Positions 1 to 11,513 of a stretch of 64,000 bases of DNA are shown in pieces (the stretch's first letter is position 1; each line of letters starts with the position of its first letter). The position numbers and the translations under genes were made by a program. The stretch is taken from positions 202,610,244 to 202,674,243 of the forward strand of contig CP136061.1 in assembly GCA_032622095.1 (NCBI GenBank), given 5' to 3'. The notes below the pieces were generated by a model. That model saw only the letters and a program-made list of their open reading frames with translations. It was not told the DNA's origin and searched no databases. This stretch comes from Siphonodentalium dalli. Taxonomy: Eukaryota; Mollusca; Scaphopoda; Gadilida; Siphonodentaliidae.

Positions 1-835
1 GCGCATGAAATATTATTTATGGAGAGTCCCATTCGTGTGGTCGTTAGGATTTCAAGAAGGTCATTTATGTACACTAAGTAGCAAAAAGGTGAGAGTAACC
101 TCCTTGCCTTGTTCCTTGGCTAATCACAAAGGAGTTTGACAGACATCCGTTATAACGAACTTGGCTTGTGATGTCACTGTATATGCACTGTAACATGCAA
201 ATGGCTTTTCTTGAAAAACCAAGGCGAAGAAACTTGAATAACAGTCCGGTGTGCCATACTTTGTCGAAAGCTTTTTTAGAGTCTAAAAATGCAACATAAA
301 GTTTGGAACTGTTTTCATGTGCGTACGATATGGCCTCTTGAAGGACGAAAGTTGTCATGTTACAGCCTACCCTAGATTGAAATCCATTCTGAAGGTCATG
401 TGGGAATGCAGCCAGTATGTCACTATCCATGAATCGTTTGAGAAGTATGGCTTCAAATATTGTGTATAACACGGGTAGTTATGATATCGCTCGGTAACTG
501 TCCGGGAGAGTTGCAGGTTTAGGTTCTCCCTTGTATAATGGCACGATAATACCCGCTTTTAACGTCTCTGGAATATATTCAAAATCAAGAAATGCGTTGA
601 ACAACTTGCACAAACATAATAACAAGAGATCCGTTCCATGTCGCACGTGTTCGTTGGTTATACCATCATGACCGCTTGCTTTGCCAGATTTTAGTTTCCT
701 TATAACATTTTCAATTTCAGCCGAAGTTATGGGAATTCCAAACAAAGGACATGTTTTATGCCCGCTTTTCAAACATTCGGATACTTCCCTCTCTACATAG
801 GCTTCAAATAACGTGTCTTCGTGTGCTGGGGAACT
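1..835 (-). pseudogene. LINE reverse transcriptase fragment, broken
   Basis: Read on the minus strand this is the middle of a non-LTR reverse transcriptase. From right to left it shows a segment around KSGKASGHDGITNEHV, then IVPLYKGEPKP and DSYRAIS, then QNGFQ, then the catalytic block FLDSKKAFDKVWH, then the QGTRQG motif. The frame is interrupted by one in-frame TAA just after SYRAIS (near 480), where related copies have a Leu. It is shifted again after QGTRQG (roughly 75-110). Beyond that, another frame resumes with YINDLLEIL to the window edge, so the fragment continues outside the window. The order and spacing of motifs match the LINE at 43062-45502, so the two are probably one clade. The right end, at about 835, abuts a copy of the small-protein repeat unit. 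It is a dead copy. Confidence 0.9.
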
Positions 836-1424
836 GTATCTTGATATAAAAAATAATAATAATGCAAATAGTGATTACATTATTATACAGAAAATATAAC
901 TACTATTCACTGCCTATCGAACCAACTATATATATACCATTCCTCAATGAGACATTTGCACAAATACCATAAATTAAATTAACTTGTTTTATATTTGTTA
1001 TAAATTTTATATTCATATGTTCCTCGTATATATAGTCATGTCTTGTTATTTAAACGAGTGAATCCCTCCGGTTCTTTCAATCTGCAAAGCAGATTATCTA
1101 TTTATCACCTCCCGTCGGCGCTGTTCTTTTTTTATGCAGGAACATATTTATGAACATGATAAAAGCAGATATGATCAGCGCATGGGAGGAAACACTGCAC
1201 AATACTCAGGATGGAAGCGGTCCGATTCAAAGATGGTCCCTCACACCTCTCTGTGATAGGATGATGCTATCGTGAAAATTACTGATAGTAATGATCTTTA
1301 TCGATTATCGGCCCTAACGATGCTAATTGGTGTGTTGGATGAATAAATCAATCGAGAGAACACAAACAAGAAAAACAAATATAACCATGCCAATAGCCAT
1401 CTAATCGTGAACCCCGATTGACTA
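836..1424 (+). repeat. Small-protein repeat unit U1
   Basis: This unit begins with 'gtatcttgatataaaaaataataat', contains a short TA run and a polyadenylation-like 'gagtgaat' region (shortened here by a ~55-bp deletion relative to U6), and ends with the protein-like core. It is most similar to U6 (13390-13794), with which it shares the tail 'atctaatcgtgaaccccgattgacta'. The similarity stops at 1424, exactly where the LINE begins. The left edge is cut by the LINE fragment at 1-835. Confidence 0.8.
1140..1275 (+). other. Core open segment of unit U1
   Basis: This is an open ~45-codon segment reading ...NIFMNMIKADMISAWEE..., then QDGSGPIQRW, then ...MMLS and a TGA stop. It is preceded by a pyrimidine tract and 'atgcag', which looks like a 3' splice site, with AG at 1138-1139. 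No start codon or signal peptide is in frame immediately upstream. It may be a 3' exon or a decayed paralogue of the gene at 17339. Confidence 0.5.
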
Positions 1425-1471
1425 CGAGCAGTATAATGTCCCAGAAAGATGCATTGAAGTCATAAACAACT

Positions 1472-3187
1472 TTGAACACAATGCTTGGTCCCAAAACAAA
1501 AACAGCAATGTTCACGGCATGGAACAGAAAAGAGCAAACCGTGTTAGTCTATTCCCAATATGGTAGAAATAAAGAGCGTTTGTTTCACTTCTGTGCTAAA
1601 AGAGTAGAAGATCTTAACTTCTCAGGGAACACTAGTGAGTGCACAATCGACGAGTGCCCAATCTGCAAGAAGGATCTGGTTGGCAAAACCATAGAATGTT
1701 GTAAATGCCTATCTTGGTACCATATTGAATGCCAGCATCTCAGCGATGATGAATACGAAGTGTATGCTATCACCGACATAGACTTAGACTTTACATGTGC
1801 AAGCTGTAAACTTATACAAACAGACTCCTTAGAACTTGCGGAAGACACTCATTTAGATATCGAACCACTCATGCAGCAATATAATGCTGTTGACGACGAT
1901 CCAGTAACCAATGGTGCAACAATTAACAAAATAACTGCACAACATGTCCACCAAACAGTAAATACTACCGTTGAAAACTCTCAGAACGGAAGTCAGACAG
2001 TCACCTCCAATGTCAACGAAGAAGAGGTTCCTGCGGGCGCTCAGACTCATATAAAGCGTGTTGCAAAGAAGAAGCCATCGAAAATAGAGTTCAAGGCTGA
2101 GGAGGCTGCAAAACAAATCACAGCCTGTAGGGCAGAAATAATAAGACTGGAAGACCTCAACACGGAAAAGGATAAAACTATTGCTACACTTAAAATCAAA
2201 GTAGCTGCAGATATGATACCCGAAACATTGAAGAGCATTGGACAAGAAGCTGTGTACGTACAACCAAGCTTGAACATGGATCTACTACTCACCAAAATAG
2301 AGCAGCTGTCGACCGAGATGAAGCTACTGCAGTTGGAACAGAGGAGTTGTAAACTTATTATCGAACAAAACAAATACGATAATGCTAGTCGTCATCAGAA
2401 AGATTTCCATTCCTTTCCTTCACCACATACGTGTACAAAAACTCCAGGTCCTGTGTATCGCCCAGAAGAAATGAACTACAATGATCATGCAACATCCAAC
2501 TACAATGCTATGACCAGATTGCAGAATCAACGAGGGCCTTATGATTACCAAAATATTTCACATACCCAACCCGAAACGGAGGAAAATGGTTCCTATCAAC
2601 ATCAGCATCATTTTTTAGGGCATGGCCGAGCCTCAACCAACACCTCCATACCGAATCAATCCTATCACAAACCGGCAACCCAGAAGAGTCCCTTCAAGGA
2701 TTGGAACAACATAAATGCTTCAACGCGTATCCAAAAGAAGATAAAAGCGACAAGGAAACACAAGCCCAACTTACCACCGAGGCTGAGAAACGAATGTATA
2801 GCAAACCCAAACATACAGTATGGAAGGGAAGTGGATCTCCAGGGGCCGCCATTAAATCAGCAGCAAAACTCCATGAAACAAACACCTCAGGAAAATTTAC
2901 CCGAGAGGAGGAAATACCCCAGGAAATATCAAAGCACGATAACAACCGATCAGTCTATCCAAGTGACATGCCACAGTCAATATCCACGCCGACGGACAAT
3001 ACACACAGACAATCCCCAAACGACACATCCCAACCTCCACCATCAAAACTCACAGTCAAATCACAATGTACACCATCAAGCCCAATACCAATCAATGAAC
3101 AGTCCACCGAGGAATGTGTCAAAACAGTCTCAACCACCTTGGCGTCAATCAATGTGCAGAACATCAGAGGAAATCATGTATATTTAA
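1472..3187 (+). CDS. LINE ORF1-like protein with PHD-type finger
   Basis: The reading frame gives 571 residues. Residues ~58-112 form a PHD-type zinc finger: CPICKKDL, then CCKCLSWYHIEC, then CASC. A Lys/Glu-rich, coiled-coil-like stretch follows at ~200-300, and then a long Gln/Asn/His-rich, low-complexity tail. PHD fingers in ORF1 proteins are known in several LINE clades and probably help bind nucleic acid or chromatin. The last ~160 residues overlap another open frame (2701-3525) that reads into the endonuclease and looks more protein-like. The true product may therefore switch frame near 2700, which would make this a single long polyprotein broken by an indel rather than two overlapping ORFs. 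Confidence 0.75.
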   Translation: MNTMLGPKTKTAMFTAWNRKEQTVLVYSQYGRNKERLFHFCAKRVEDLNFSGNTSECTIDECPICKKDLVGKTIECCKCLSWYHIECQHLSDDEYEVYAITDIDLDFTCASCKLIQTDSLELAEDTHLDIEPLMQQYNAVDDDPVTNGATINKITAQHVHQTVNTTVENSQNGSQTVTSNVNEEEVPAGAQTHIKRVAKKKPSKIEFKAEEAAKQITACRAEIIRLEDLNTEKDKTIATLKIKVAADMIPETLKSIGQEAVYVQPSLNMDLLLTKIEQLSTEMKLLQLEQRSCKLIIEQNKYDNASRHQKDFHSFPSPHTCTKTPGPVYRPEEMNYNDHATSNYNAMTRLQNQRGPYDYQNISHTQPETEENGSYQHQHHFLGHGRASTNTSIPNQSYHKPATQKSPFKDWNNINASTRIQKKIKATRKHKPNLPPRLRNECIANPNIQYGREVDLQGPPLNQQQNSMKQTPQENLPERRKYPRKYQSTITTDQSIQVTCHSQYPRRRTIHTDNPQTTHPNLHHQNSQSNHNVHHQAQYQSMNSPPRNVSKQSQPPWRQSMCRTSEEIMYI

Positions 3188-6100
3188 ATCAAATGCTACA
3201 TAAATATGACATCCTACTACTACAAGAACATTGGATGTTCAAATTTGAAGAAGAAGAAATAAATAAAATTATCGGAAACAATCACAATCACTTCTCAAGA
3301 TACGTAGATGAGGACGACACGATCAACCACAAGGAGAGAATCAGAGGATATGGTGGTGTCTCTATCATATGGAAGAAGAGTTTAGACACACTTGTCAAGA
3401 AGCTTCCTGACGGCAATAAAAGCATCTGCGCTATACGACTGGATACCAACCCATGGCCAGTCTGTATTATCAACTGCTACCTACCCAGTCGAGGAAATAA
3501 CTCTAACAAATCAATCTATGTCTAGATGCTGTCCGTGAGATCGTCTTAAAATATCAGGACTCTCATCTAATCATCGTCGCAGGCGACCTTAACGGCTCAC
3601 TTCACCGGGAGCCTCCCAATGAGAACGATTCTGCTCTAAGGAACCTGAAATTAGATGTCAAGTTGATTCTACCTCAAGATTACCCAACTACTCCAACATT
3701 CTATCATCACGATGGCAAGAATTCATCCCTCATCGACTATTTCCTGCTGTCATGTAACTTATGCAAAGACTTCCTCATCAATATCGTCAACATGGGCAGA
3801 GAAGCGTGCAACACATCAGATCATTCATTAATATCTGCTACTATTCATACTTGTACGAAAATGTCAACAACAAGGAACTTGCAGAATGGAGTAGATAAGC
3901 CACCAACACAAGCAGCAACAAAGAAACCGTCCTGGGCAAAATGCGACAAAGCGGGCTACCTAGCATCTGTGGAAGAATTAATATCCATATCAGGATTAGA
4001 TAATGAACCAGCCGCATACACACACGACATAAATCAAAAGGTGATTCAACTGAGTCATGTCCTACATACAGCCGCTGACAACAATATTCCTAGACAACCC
4101 AAACCATCAAAAAATCTTTCAAACAGGGCAAGGCACTGGAGCGCGGAGATTAAGGAAGCATGCAATAAGGCTAAAATGGCCTTCTACAAATGGAAGACGC
4201 AAGGAAGAGTCGGAGGAATGGAATACGATACTATGAAAGCCGCTAAAAAAATGTTTCGACAGCTCCAAAGACAACAAGAAGCACAAAAAAGGGTTGCTTA
4301 CTATGAGGAGATTATGACAACATCAGAGATGGATAGTAAAGCCTTCTTCAAACTGGTCAGGAAGCAGAGAGTGAATACAACAACATCTACCCAACAGCTA
4401 GTCGTCAATAATCAACTACTTGAAGATGAGGAGGATATACTCAACGGTTGGACCGACCATTTCAGCAATCTTGCCACCCCAGAGGAAAATTCTGCCTTCA
4501 GTAAGGAATTTGATGAGACAGTTAAAATGGAGCAGCTGGTAATCCAATCCATAGTTGAAGCCGAAGCTGAAGATACCTCACTGTCGCCAGTAGTCGACCC
4601 CTCTGAAGTTGATAGGGCTATACGTAGACTGTCTAATGGAAAAGCTGCTGATTACCTTGGATTGACAGCCGAGCATCTCAAACTCGGGGGTTGGAGTATT
4701 ACATGTGCAGTCACGGACATCATTAACGACATAGTGGCTCTCAAATCTGTTCCTGAAATCCTGAAGGATGGACTCTTAACACCAATACTCAAGAAAGAAA
4801 AGGATAAGAAGCTGCCAGGAAATTACAGGGGAATTACAGTAACACCAGTAATAAGTAAAATTCTAGAGGACATCATTTACAAACGAATATGCAACACCCT
4901 GAACAACTCACAAAATCAACTACAATCTGGCTTCACGGAAAACAGCTCGCCAGCCCATGCAGCTCTAATAGTTTCCGAGGTAATAAATGAATCCAAAGAG
5001 ATGAAAAAGCCCATTGCTCTGGTGACGCTGGACGCTGCCAAAGCCTTCGACAAAGTGAGCCATCACCATCTTATGAGGAAACTATTTCACAGCGGGTGAG
5101 AGGTACCATGTGGATCCTCATCAACATGCTACAAACTCAAGCATGCACGCGGATCAAATGGAATGGACTACTTGGCGACACATTCAACACTGGTCAAGGT
5201 ATTCGACAAGGGGCTAAACTCTCACCAGCACTATATAAAAGATATAACAACGATCTCATCAATACTCTGGAGTCAAATAGGATCGGAGCTTCCATTGGCA
5301 GTATCTACCTTGGTGCTCCTGTAGTAGCCGATGACATAGCAATACTAGCGACAAACCCGGAGGATTTACAACTCTCACTCGACACAGTACACAATATCTC
5401 CTCTAAAGATAGAGTGACGATCAACCCTACGAAAAGCGACATTGTTATCTTCAATGCATCCAAAAAGAGAATGAATGAGCACGATGAATGGAAGATGGGA
5501 GAAGATACAATCAGAGAGACAAACAGAACGGTACATCTGGGGTTGACCCGCTCTAATCAAAAGAGTGATATGATAGACCAACGGATCCAGAAAGGTAGAA
5601 GATCTCTGTATGCTATCCTGGGAGCAGGCCTACATGGGAAGAATGGAATTAACCCATACCTATCATACAGGCTGTATACCTTGTTTGGTAGACCACGGAT
5701 TACTTACGGGCTGGAAGTGATGACACTACTTGAAGGAGAGCAGCAAGCTCTGAAGAAATACGAAATGGGTCTTATCAAGGATTTGCAAAATTTACCATCC
5801 AGATGTCCGAACGTTGCAGCCTATATGCTTGTGGGTACCCTCCCGATCACGGCCAGTGTAGAAAAGAATGTCTTAACACTGTTCCATAGAGTGGCTATGC
5901 GAGTTAACTCACCCGAGCATAAACTTGCCAACAGACAGCTTGCTGTTAAGGACATCGGTGACAGAAGCTGGTTTTCATACATAAGAAGAGTGCTGGCTAA
6001 ATACCAACTCCCATCCGCCTTCGACATTATTAAGAATCCTCTGGACAAGGCAACTTGGAAAAGACAGATGGACTCAGCTGTCGATAGCTATTTCAACACA

Positions 6101-6625
6101 TTATGGACCGAGGAGATGCAAAGTAAACCTTCGTTGAGATTTTTAAGTCTACAAAGTCACCCGACAGCTGAGAGTCATACACTATGGAAGAGCGTACCAG
6201 CAAATGAAAGGGAAGTGAAGAAGGCGATGGTGAAAGCAAAACTAGTCACGGGAACATACATACTTCAAGCAAATAGACACCAATTCAACCAGTTTGAAGT
6301 CTCTCCAACCTGTCTGCTATGTAAGGAAAAGCCAGAAAATCGTGAGCACTTTCTTCTTGAGTGCTCAGCTAGTGAAGAAGTTCGAAGTAATCACATTAAG
6401 GCGATGAAGAATCTACTTTCCAATGGTTGCTGTCCAGATGTTGCAGAGGAGATTAGTTGTTCTGAACAGTTAATGCTGCACTGCTTACTCGACTGTACCC
6501 ATATTAGAATTTCCAACCTAATCGGTAATAACTGGGACCTGGTTCAAAAGATCGAACATATCAGTCGAGCAATGATTTTCGAGCTGCATAATTTCCGAGC
6601 AGCTACCATCAGCAAACAGACGTAA
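2701..6625 (+). pseudogene. LINE ORF2: endonuclease + reverse transcriptase, two frameshifts
   Basis: The protein must be read across three frames. From 2701 to 3525 the N-terminus and the start of the endonuclease are seen (ASINVQNIRGN, LLLQEHW, GYGGVSI). After a shift at about 3526 the frame gives VAGDLNGSL and SDHSLI, the catalytic blocks of an AP-like endonuclease. It then continues into the reverse transcriptase: NGKAADYLG, PGNYRGITV, LDAAKAFDKVSH. A missing base near 5097 moves it to a third frame with GQGIRQGAKLSP and VADDIAILA, the polymerase active-site block (ADD in place of FADD). It ends with a finger CLLCKEKPENREHFLLEC and a stop at 6625. In life it would nick target DNA and copy the element RNA. 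This copy cannot make a full protein. Confidence 0.9.
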
Positions 6626-6944
6626 GGTGACAACCAAGGCAATCAAAATCTAATCATGGACTCAAGTCAAATTTCATTGTTTGATTTATTTGAAGATTAT
6701 ACTAACTACTAGCACTAACGACTACAAATCATTAACTCTCTGAAATAGTGCATAATCTATGCTCGATACTAACCTCTATCAATCTAATATAATAGTGGTA
6801 TATGGTATACATGTATGTGCGGTAATACTTGCGGAACTCTCTCCTGCTATTCTTGGAAAATTCTTCCTACATTCCTTCTGACTATCTACTGCTGCTGGAA
6901 ACTAATCCTCTTACCAGAAACTGATCAGCAGTCGATATTGTGTA

Positions 6945-6979
6945 CCTGTTTAATACAGGGTTCTCCGAAGACAACGGAG
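6945..6979 (+). other. Twin stem-loops at the LINE 3' end
   Basis: Two perfect 5-bp stems lie back to back just before the tail: CCTGT-ttaat-ACAGG (6945-6959) and CTCCG-aagacaa-CGGAG (6963-6979). The (CAAC)n repeat starts nine bases later. The LINE at 43062 also ends in a small hairpin (CTCCT...AGGAG at about 45474-45486). 3'-terminal hairpins are recognised by some LINE reverse transcriptases, so these are plausible template-recognition structures. Confidence 0.6.
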
Positions 6980-7119
6980 GAAATTACAACCAACCAACCA
7001 ACCAACCAATGGCTGTGACCATGGGAAGTATTTTTCAGAGATTATGGAGCCGGTATATTAATATTTCGTGTATTTGGCTACCTATCATATATCTCCTTCC
7101 AAATTACGTAGAGGTCCGT

Positions 7120-7622
7120 TTAAAGGTACGGTTGGCCTTGGCGGTGGGTATCCTGTAAACATATTTCCACCCGTCAAAAACCGCCACAAACAGAAAGAAC
7201 ATCAAAATGTAGACAAACTTTGTCCTTATACAAATAAGAAATATCGCATAAAAAAGTATGTTATTGTCATCTGCTTGACCATTGTTATTTAAACAAAAGC
7301 ATAAAAAGTTACTTTTCTGGTGTTTGTTTATATTATGATGGTAAACATAAAGAGCGTTCTTTGTGGGTGAATTCCTGATATGGAACTAATAAAGAGCGTT
7401 TATGCCATTTGTGTGTGATTAGCCAGTAGCATTGTGCTGTCTCCTGTAACACAACCAGGCTCTTGCTGAGGTAAAATATAGTAGGTCTTTATGATAACAC
7501 GCTGTTAACGCGATGGTCATGATATATATGAACGAAACTGTATGCGTTTTAATGTTTTTCTGTTTACGGTGTTTGGAACAAAAATGAATATTTTCGACAA
7601 TTAAGGCCTCACGTGCCTTTAA
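7120..7622 (+). mobile_element. TTAA-flanked MITE, copy 1
   Basis: Bounded by TTAA at both ends. The termini read TTAAAGGTACGG... and ...CACGTGCCTTTAA, an imperfect terminal inverted repeat. Internal landmarks are 'cggtgggtatcctgt', 'aaaaccgccacaaacagaaag' and repeated 'aaagagcgtt'. It carries no plausible transposase. Copies lie at 15444-15947, 16645-17170 and 38302-38803 (inverted). A TTAA target duplication is typical of piggyBac and Kolobok transposons, and the family of the helper is not decided. Confidence 0.85.
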
Positions 7623-7904
7623 CACAGCCGAGAAATATACAACATGCAAATACATGTGCTACAAGATAAAAACAATTATATATAGTATTAGTATTTCTAC
7701 ACTTCGGGAAGAACGTCGTTTAAAAATATTTCCAAATTCCATCCTTTTGAGTAATAACAACCAGAGTGTGTGTATTTTAGATCTTATTTCGATATAATTA
7801 AGATCATCATCAGGTTTGGCACAATTTTCCAAATACATTCCAAATTGTGAAAATGTGTATACAGCCAAGCAAACTGCCAGTTGGAACTTCGCGGTGGAAG
7901 AATT

Positions 7905-8265
7905 AAAACGAATCTAGCGATCTGAAATGTGTCCCAGATGTGAACATAAACTGGCAGACGAATACCATTTTATTTTAGTTTGTGAAGACTTGTGGGAATT
8001 TCGGAGAAAATCGATTATGCGGTATAATTATGAAAATCCAACGAGAGAATTTTGTTTTTGAATTATTTAAAAAAAAAAATATCGACATTAAATTTAGTGC
8101 GAATAAATGGAAAACCTACTTAAGATGGGACACATTGGCAAATATATCGACGATGACATGACCCTACCTTTATCTATAACCCACATCCGCAACTAATATA
8201 TGTATATATATGTTCACATCATTTGTTCCGTGCCCATGCATGGTATTGATTAAAGCATTCAGTCA
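7905..8265 (+). pseudogene. LINE 3' end fragment (C-terminal finger)
   Basis: The frame from about 7924 reads CPRCEHKLADEYHFILVCED followed by an Arg/Lys-rich segment and WKTYLRWD. The Cys-x2-Cys...His...Cys finger with 'DEYHFILVC' is characteristic of the extreme C-terminus of many LINE reverse transcriptases. A frame break occurs in the A-run near 8070. The rest is probably the LINE 3' UTR. There is no recognisable polymerase domain upstream, so this is a 5'-truncated remnant. Confidence 0.7.
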
Positions 8266-8331
8266 ATTCAATATATTAGCTTGTTTCATTTCATAAAGAT
8301 TGCACAACAGTTATCATTTGAGTTATCTTCC

Positions 8332-8423
8332 GAAAACCAATAAAATTGAAGTTTCTAAATAACTGACAGCACATAACGAAAACCAATAAAATTGAAATTT
8401 CTAAATAACTGACAGCACATAAC
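8332..8423 (+). repeat. 46-bp tandem duplication
   Basis: Two adjacent copies (8332-8377 and 8378-8423) of a 46-bp unit starting 'gaaaaccaataaaattgaa' and ending 'gacagcacataac'. They differ at one base (g/a at unit position 20), so the duplication is recent. No function is suggested. Confidence 0.95.
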
Positions 8424-8989
8424 TTGGGCAAATCCCCGACTTGATACGGCGCAACCCTACATGTACGTGGTCCAGAAGCTGAAATTTCGAAGTCGAGACA
8501 AGTCCTAACTGCAATAAAAATGGGACGACATGAACCCGAAATTGAATTGGTCTGTTCTGTTATGTTTGCAGACCTGTATAGCAAAGTTAATACCACACTA
8601 TACAGATACCTTTCGAATTTTGAACGTGTAGTGAATATAATGTAGGAAATTATATAAAAGTTGTCTAAACTCATGATTAAACTTGACAGTTATAATCTGT
8701 TATAGACTCGCGTGCATGTGCTGCAACACTCAAGCCACTCAATATAACTGTATATTCAGTCGGGCCTATTACTACTATACATTAAGTATACCATTATTTT
8801 AGTCAGAACCCGATGGCAATTGACTCCCCTTGCTCACCAGAAATGGACGATGAAGAAATCAAGAATTGGCAGGAAATAAAGATATGTTTGTCTTGCACTA
8901 CGACTACGTGCATGGTGAAGCAAAGCAAGCATATGGATCTTGATCGCTGCAATGTCACATCTGAAATCCAACGATTGAGAAATGTACGT

Positions 8990-9671
8990 TGGCTGCGGAC
9001 ACACGTACCACAGTAGCGATGGCATAGTAGGTGTGACAATTTATTATGGTGGAGTTTGGTGACAATTATTGGTTGTCATAATTAATATGACAAAGCAAGC
9101 CATGTCGCCCTCTGCGAATTCGCACAATGAGTCTACCAAGCTCTACAAGCGACGGTCGATCTCTCAATGATGTATCTACCTGAATGTCTTTTCGATGTTG
9201 ATCTTTACTCAACACGCAGTGTTATATTTTGCATGCTAACACACAAGTCCACTTGATAACTTAATGAATAACCCATCTCAACAACCATGATTGTTCTTAC
9301 TAATGAAATTAATATAAGTAGATAAACATGCATGCATTGAGATCATATAAAAAAACGTACCACAATAATGATATGTGAGTCAATGAGGAATTGCCACCAG
9401 GCCACGGTCAAACACAATTCTGGACGATCTATCGTGCAATTATATATATCGTAGTGAAAACAATTTTGCAAAACGTAGTGAGTAGAGATCAGCCTTGGTG
9501 AAAAGCAATGGTTAATTGGTCCAGTCGACTCATTGTGCGGAAAATCAGCGGGCGACATGGCTAGCTATGGCACAGAATTATGACGGACAAATTGTCACCA
9601 AACTCCACCATAATAAATTGTCCCACCTACTATGCCATCGCTACTGTGGTACGTGTGTCCGCAGCCATAAA
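8990..9671. mobile_element. Inverted-repeat element (family R, two arms)
   Basis: The left arm (about 8990-9180), starting 'ggctgcggacacacgtacc', recurs in reverse complement at about 9470-9671, with ~300 bp between. Shared blocks include 'tggtggagtttggtgacaat', 'gccatgtcgccc' and 'cacaatgagtc'. A third single arm lies at 14950-15145. It is either a foldback element or two head-to-head insertions of one repeat. The short open frames inside are not protein-like. Confidence 0.75.
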
Positions 9672-9679
9672 GCTGATCT

Positions 9680-10165
9680 GGGAAAACAACCATATTATCG
9701 CAAGACGTCCACATTCGCCTGTAAACTAATGAATAATTTATGTGAACAGCACTGTGATATTGAGCATTCAACAATAAAACTCATACGCAAACCTATACAC
9801 TGTAATAAGTAAATCCTTTTAACGGAAACCTGTTTAAAGTCGTCCATATTGTGTAACGAACTGCTGTGAAATTACAACAGATCCGACAGGAAGTCGGCTC
9901 GTCAAAGGACAGATATGATCTCTGAAACTGGCGATTATATCACACTTACAGATGCATGAATTACAAAATACATAACTTTATATAATCAACAAATGTTTTT
10001 TTTTCGGTAACGTGTTACTGTTACTATCCGAAATAGTGCAAAAATAAACATGCATAGAAGAACGTTTTGGAACGCCCTCTATATATATATATATATATTC
10101 GCCGTCATCCAATTACCTTGATAATTTGGATAGAACACTTTCATTCTCTGATTACGCAGAATGTT
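9680..10165. other. Unassigned stretch with TA microsatellite
   Basis: No gene seen. It holds a short (TA)n run at about 10080-10100. The block at 10005-10090 (containing 'aaatagtgcaaaaataa' and 'ttttggaacgc') recurs in diverged form at 10849-10935, so an old repeat lies on both sides of the LINE fragment at 10170. Confidence 0.5.
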
Positions 10166-10169
10166 TTTT

Positions 10170-10700
10170 TCTGGAACGTTAATTCAACCCGTTAACTCAA
10201 CCATAACAAAAGTAATGATATTTAGAAATAAATGGCCGAGAAATTCGCCAATAATCCTGTATATAGAGGCCATGCAAGAACTCGGGAACAAGTGAAGGAA
10301 TCTACTTATCTGGGTATAAAATTATTTTTATAGTGGGCGATTTTGACCAGAGCCATGTATGACCTAGTACTCACCAAGGCCAGAGGAGTCAACCTCCCTA
10401 TAGATTTGATGCTATATTGTTTGACTAAATGGTGCTTCCAAGTATACGTTATTGGAAGCGAAGTGTGGGGATACGAAAAAATACAAATGCTTGAAACTTT
10501 GCATATGCACTTGAAATAATGCAATTTATATCTTCTATATATGAAATCCAGTATACCCCAAATTACATTATATACGGAGAGCTTGGTAGCAATTGACTCT
10601 ATTGAAATACTAGTGGCATGCAGAATGCTACTGTTTTCCTGAGAAAATATGTGGAGGAATGCAATAAGTTCTGGGAAATTCTCATTCTACTTCCAGACCG
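10170..10700 (+). pseudogene. Degenerate LINE reverse transcriptase fragment
   Basis: Pieces in several frames follow the order expected after the polymerase active site of a CR1/RTE-like LINE: TKVMIFRNKW, then YLGIKL, then NLPIDLMLY and VIGSEVWGYEKIQMLE, then a YTESLVAI-like segment where related proteins read 'YGELG'. Several stops and shifts break it. It resembles the kind of LINE whose C-terminus lies at 7905, but the order of the two pieces is reversed, so they are separate insertions. Confidence 0.7.
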
Positions 10701-11276
10701 TGTTGACTTGTCTTGTGCACACTCATTCAGAGGGAACTCATTCGTACAAGCGAACACTATAGAATGTTCTGCAAACAATATCGTGGCAGACCATTTACCC
10801 CCCTCCCCTCCCCAAGCATTTCATTTCATCATTAGCCATAGATTGTTTTTTCGGGAACCAGTTGCTATGACTATTCAAAATAGTGCAAGGATAAGCATAG
10901 AAGCACTTTTTGGAACGCTCTCTGTAATATACGCTGTTAATATTTTGAATTATTGGGAGCCCGACCTGAGTAAAGTTTCTCAGTTAGTTTGATTATTGAC
11001 CTTCAGCTTCTAATTCTCAAAAAATATATTTTTTTCCGGATGATAAAATCATTTAAAATTTGAAACAAACCAATGGGCGTGTTGTGACTGGTGGTGCTCC
11101 TGTGTGCATGCAATATACTTTAAATTAAAGATATAGAATGGGATTTCATGCAACCAGTTTCAAATCTTGTACAGTAAATCTTGGGATTTCGTTAACTTGG
11201 AAGAATACCAACAGAAGCAACTCTTCATTGTATTATCGAAATACGCACATATACATGTATACGTATTTCTTTTGTA
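10700..11276. other. Unassigned stretch
   Basis: No supported gene. It contains the second copy of the 'aaatagtgcaaggataa' block (10849-10935) and AT-rich filler. The open frame at 10618-10992 is a chance extension through this repeat. Confidence 0.5.
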
Positions 11277-11513
11277 ATGGGGGGGGTGCTCATAATGGAT
11301 TCATTTCTGTGTTGTAACTCGGAATCGCAGCTTATCTACTTTCCACTTCCCACCCGCGTTGTTCTTTTCCGTGAAGGAAACATATTTACCAACATGATAA
11401 AAGCAGATATAATCAGCGTTTGCAAGGAAACGGTGTACAGTGACCAAGACGGCAGCGGTCCGATTCAAAGATGGTCCATCATACCTCTCGGAGATAGGAA
11501 AATCAGTGATTAA
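11277..11513 (+). other. Small-protein repeat unit U2, core
   Basis: Core 11377-11513 reads NIFTNMIKADIISVCKE..., then QDGSGPIQRW, then PLGDRKISD and stop. The AG before the core (11375-11376) follows a T-rich tract as in the other units. It keeps a Cys where most units have Trp and ends four residues earlier. The upstream open frame back to an ATG at 11277 is not signal-peptide-like. The downstream flank to ~11760 matches the 3' part of the other units (AATAAATAAATC, 'gcctatcgaacc'). Confidence 0.5.

Larger units (their letters stand above)
1425..7009 (+). mobile_element. Nearly full-length non-LTR retrotransposon (LINE)
   Basis: About 5.6 kb. The 5' edge is set at 1425 because the flanking unit U1 matches U6 up to 1424 and then diverges. 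In order it carries a PHD-like zinc finger and coiled-coil region, an AP-type endonuclease, a reverse transcriptase, a C-terminal Cys/His finger, and a ~380-nt 3' region. That region ends in two short stem-loops and a (CAAC)n tail at about 6988-7009. No RNase H domain is evident. The short tandem tail and the PHD-type ORF1 suggest an I/Nimb- or CR1-like LINE, but the clade needs a tree. Two single-base-type frameshifts (about 3526 and 5097) inactivate it. I found no clear target-site duplication. Confidence 0.9.

Noticed and set aside
8803-9039. Cys-rich short frames on both strands near 8.8-9.0 kb
   Set aside because: They overlap the family R inverted repeat, and the same words occur at 9500-9660 and 14950 with broken frames.
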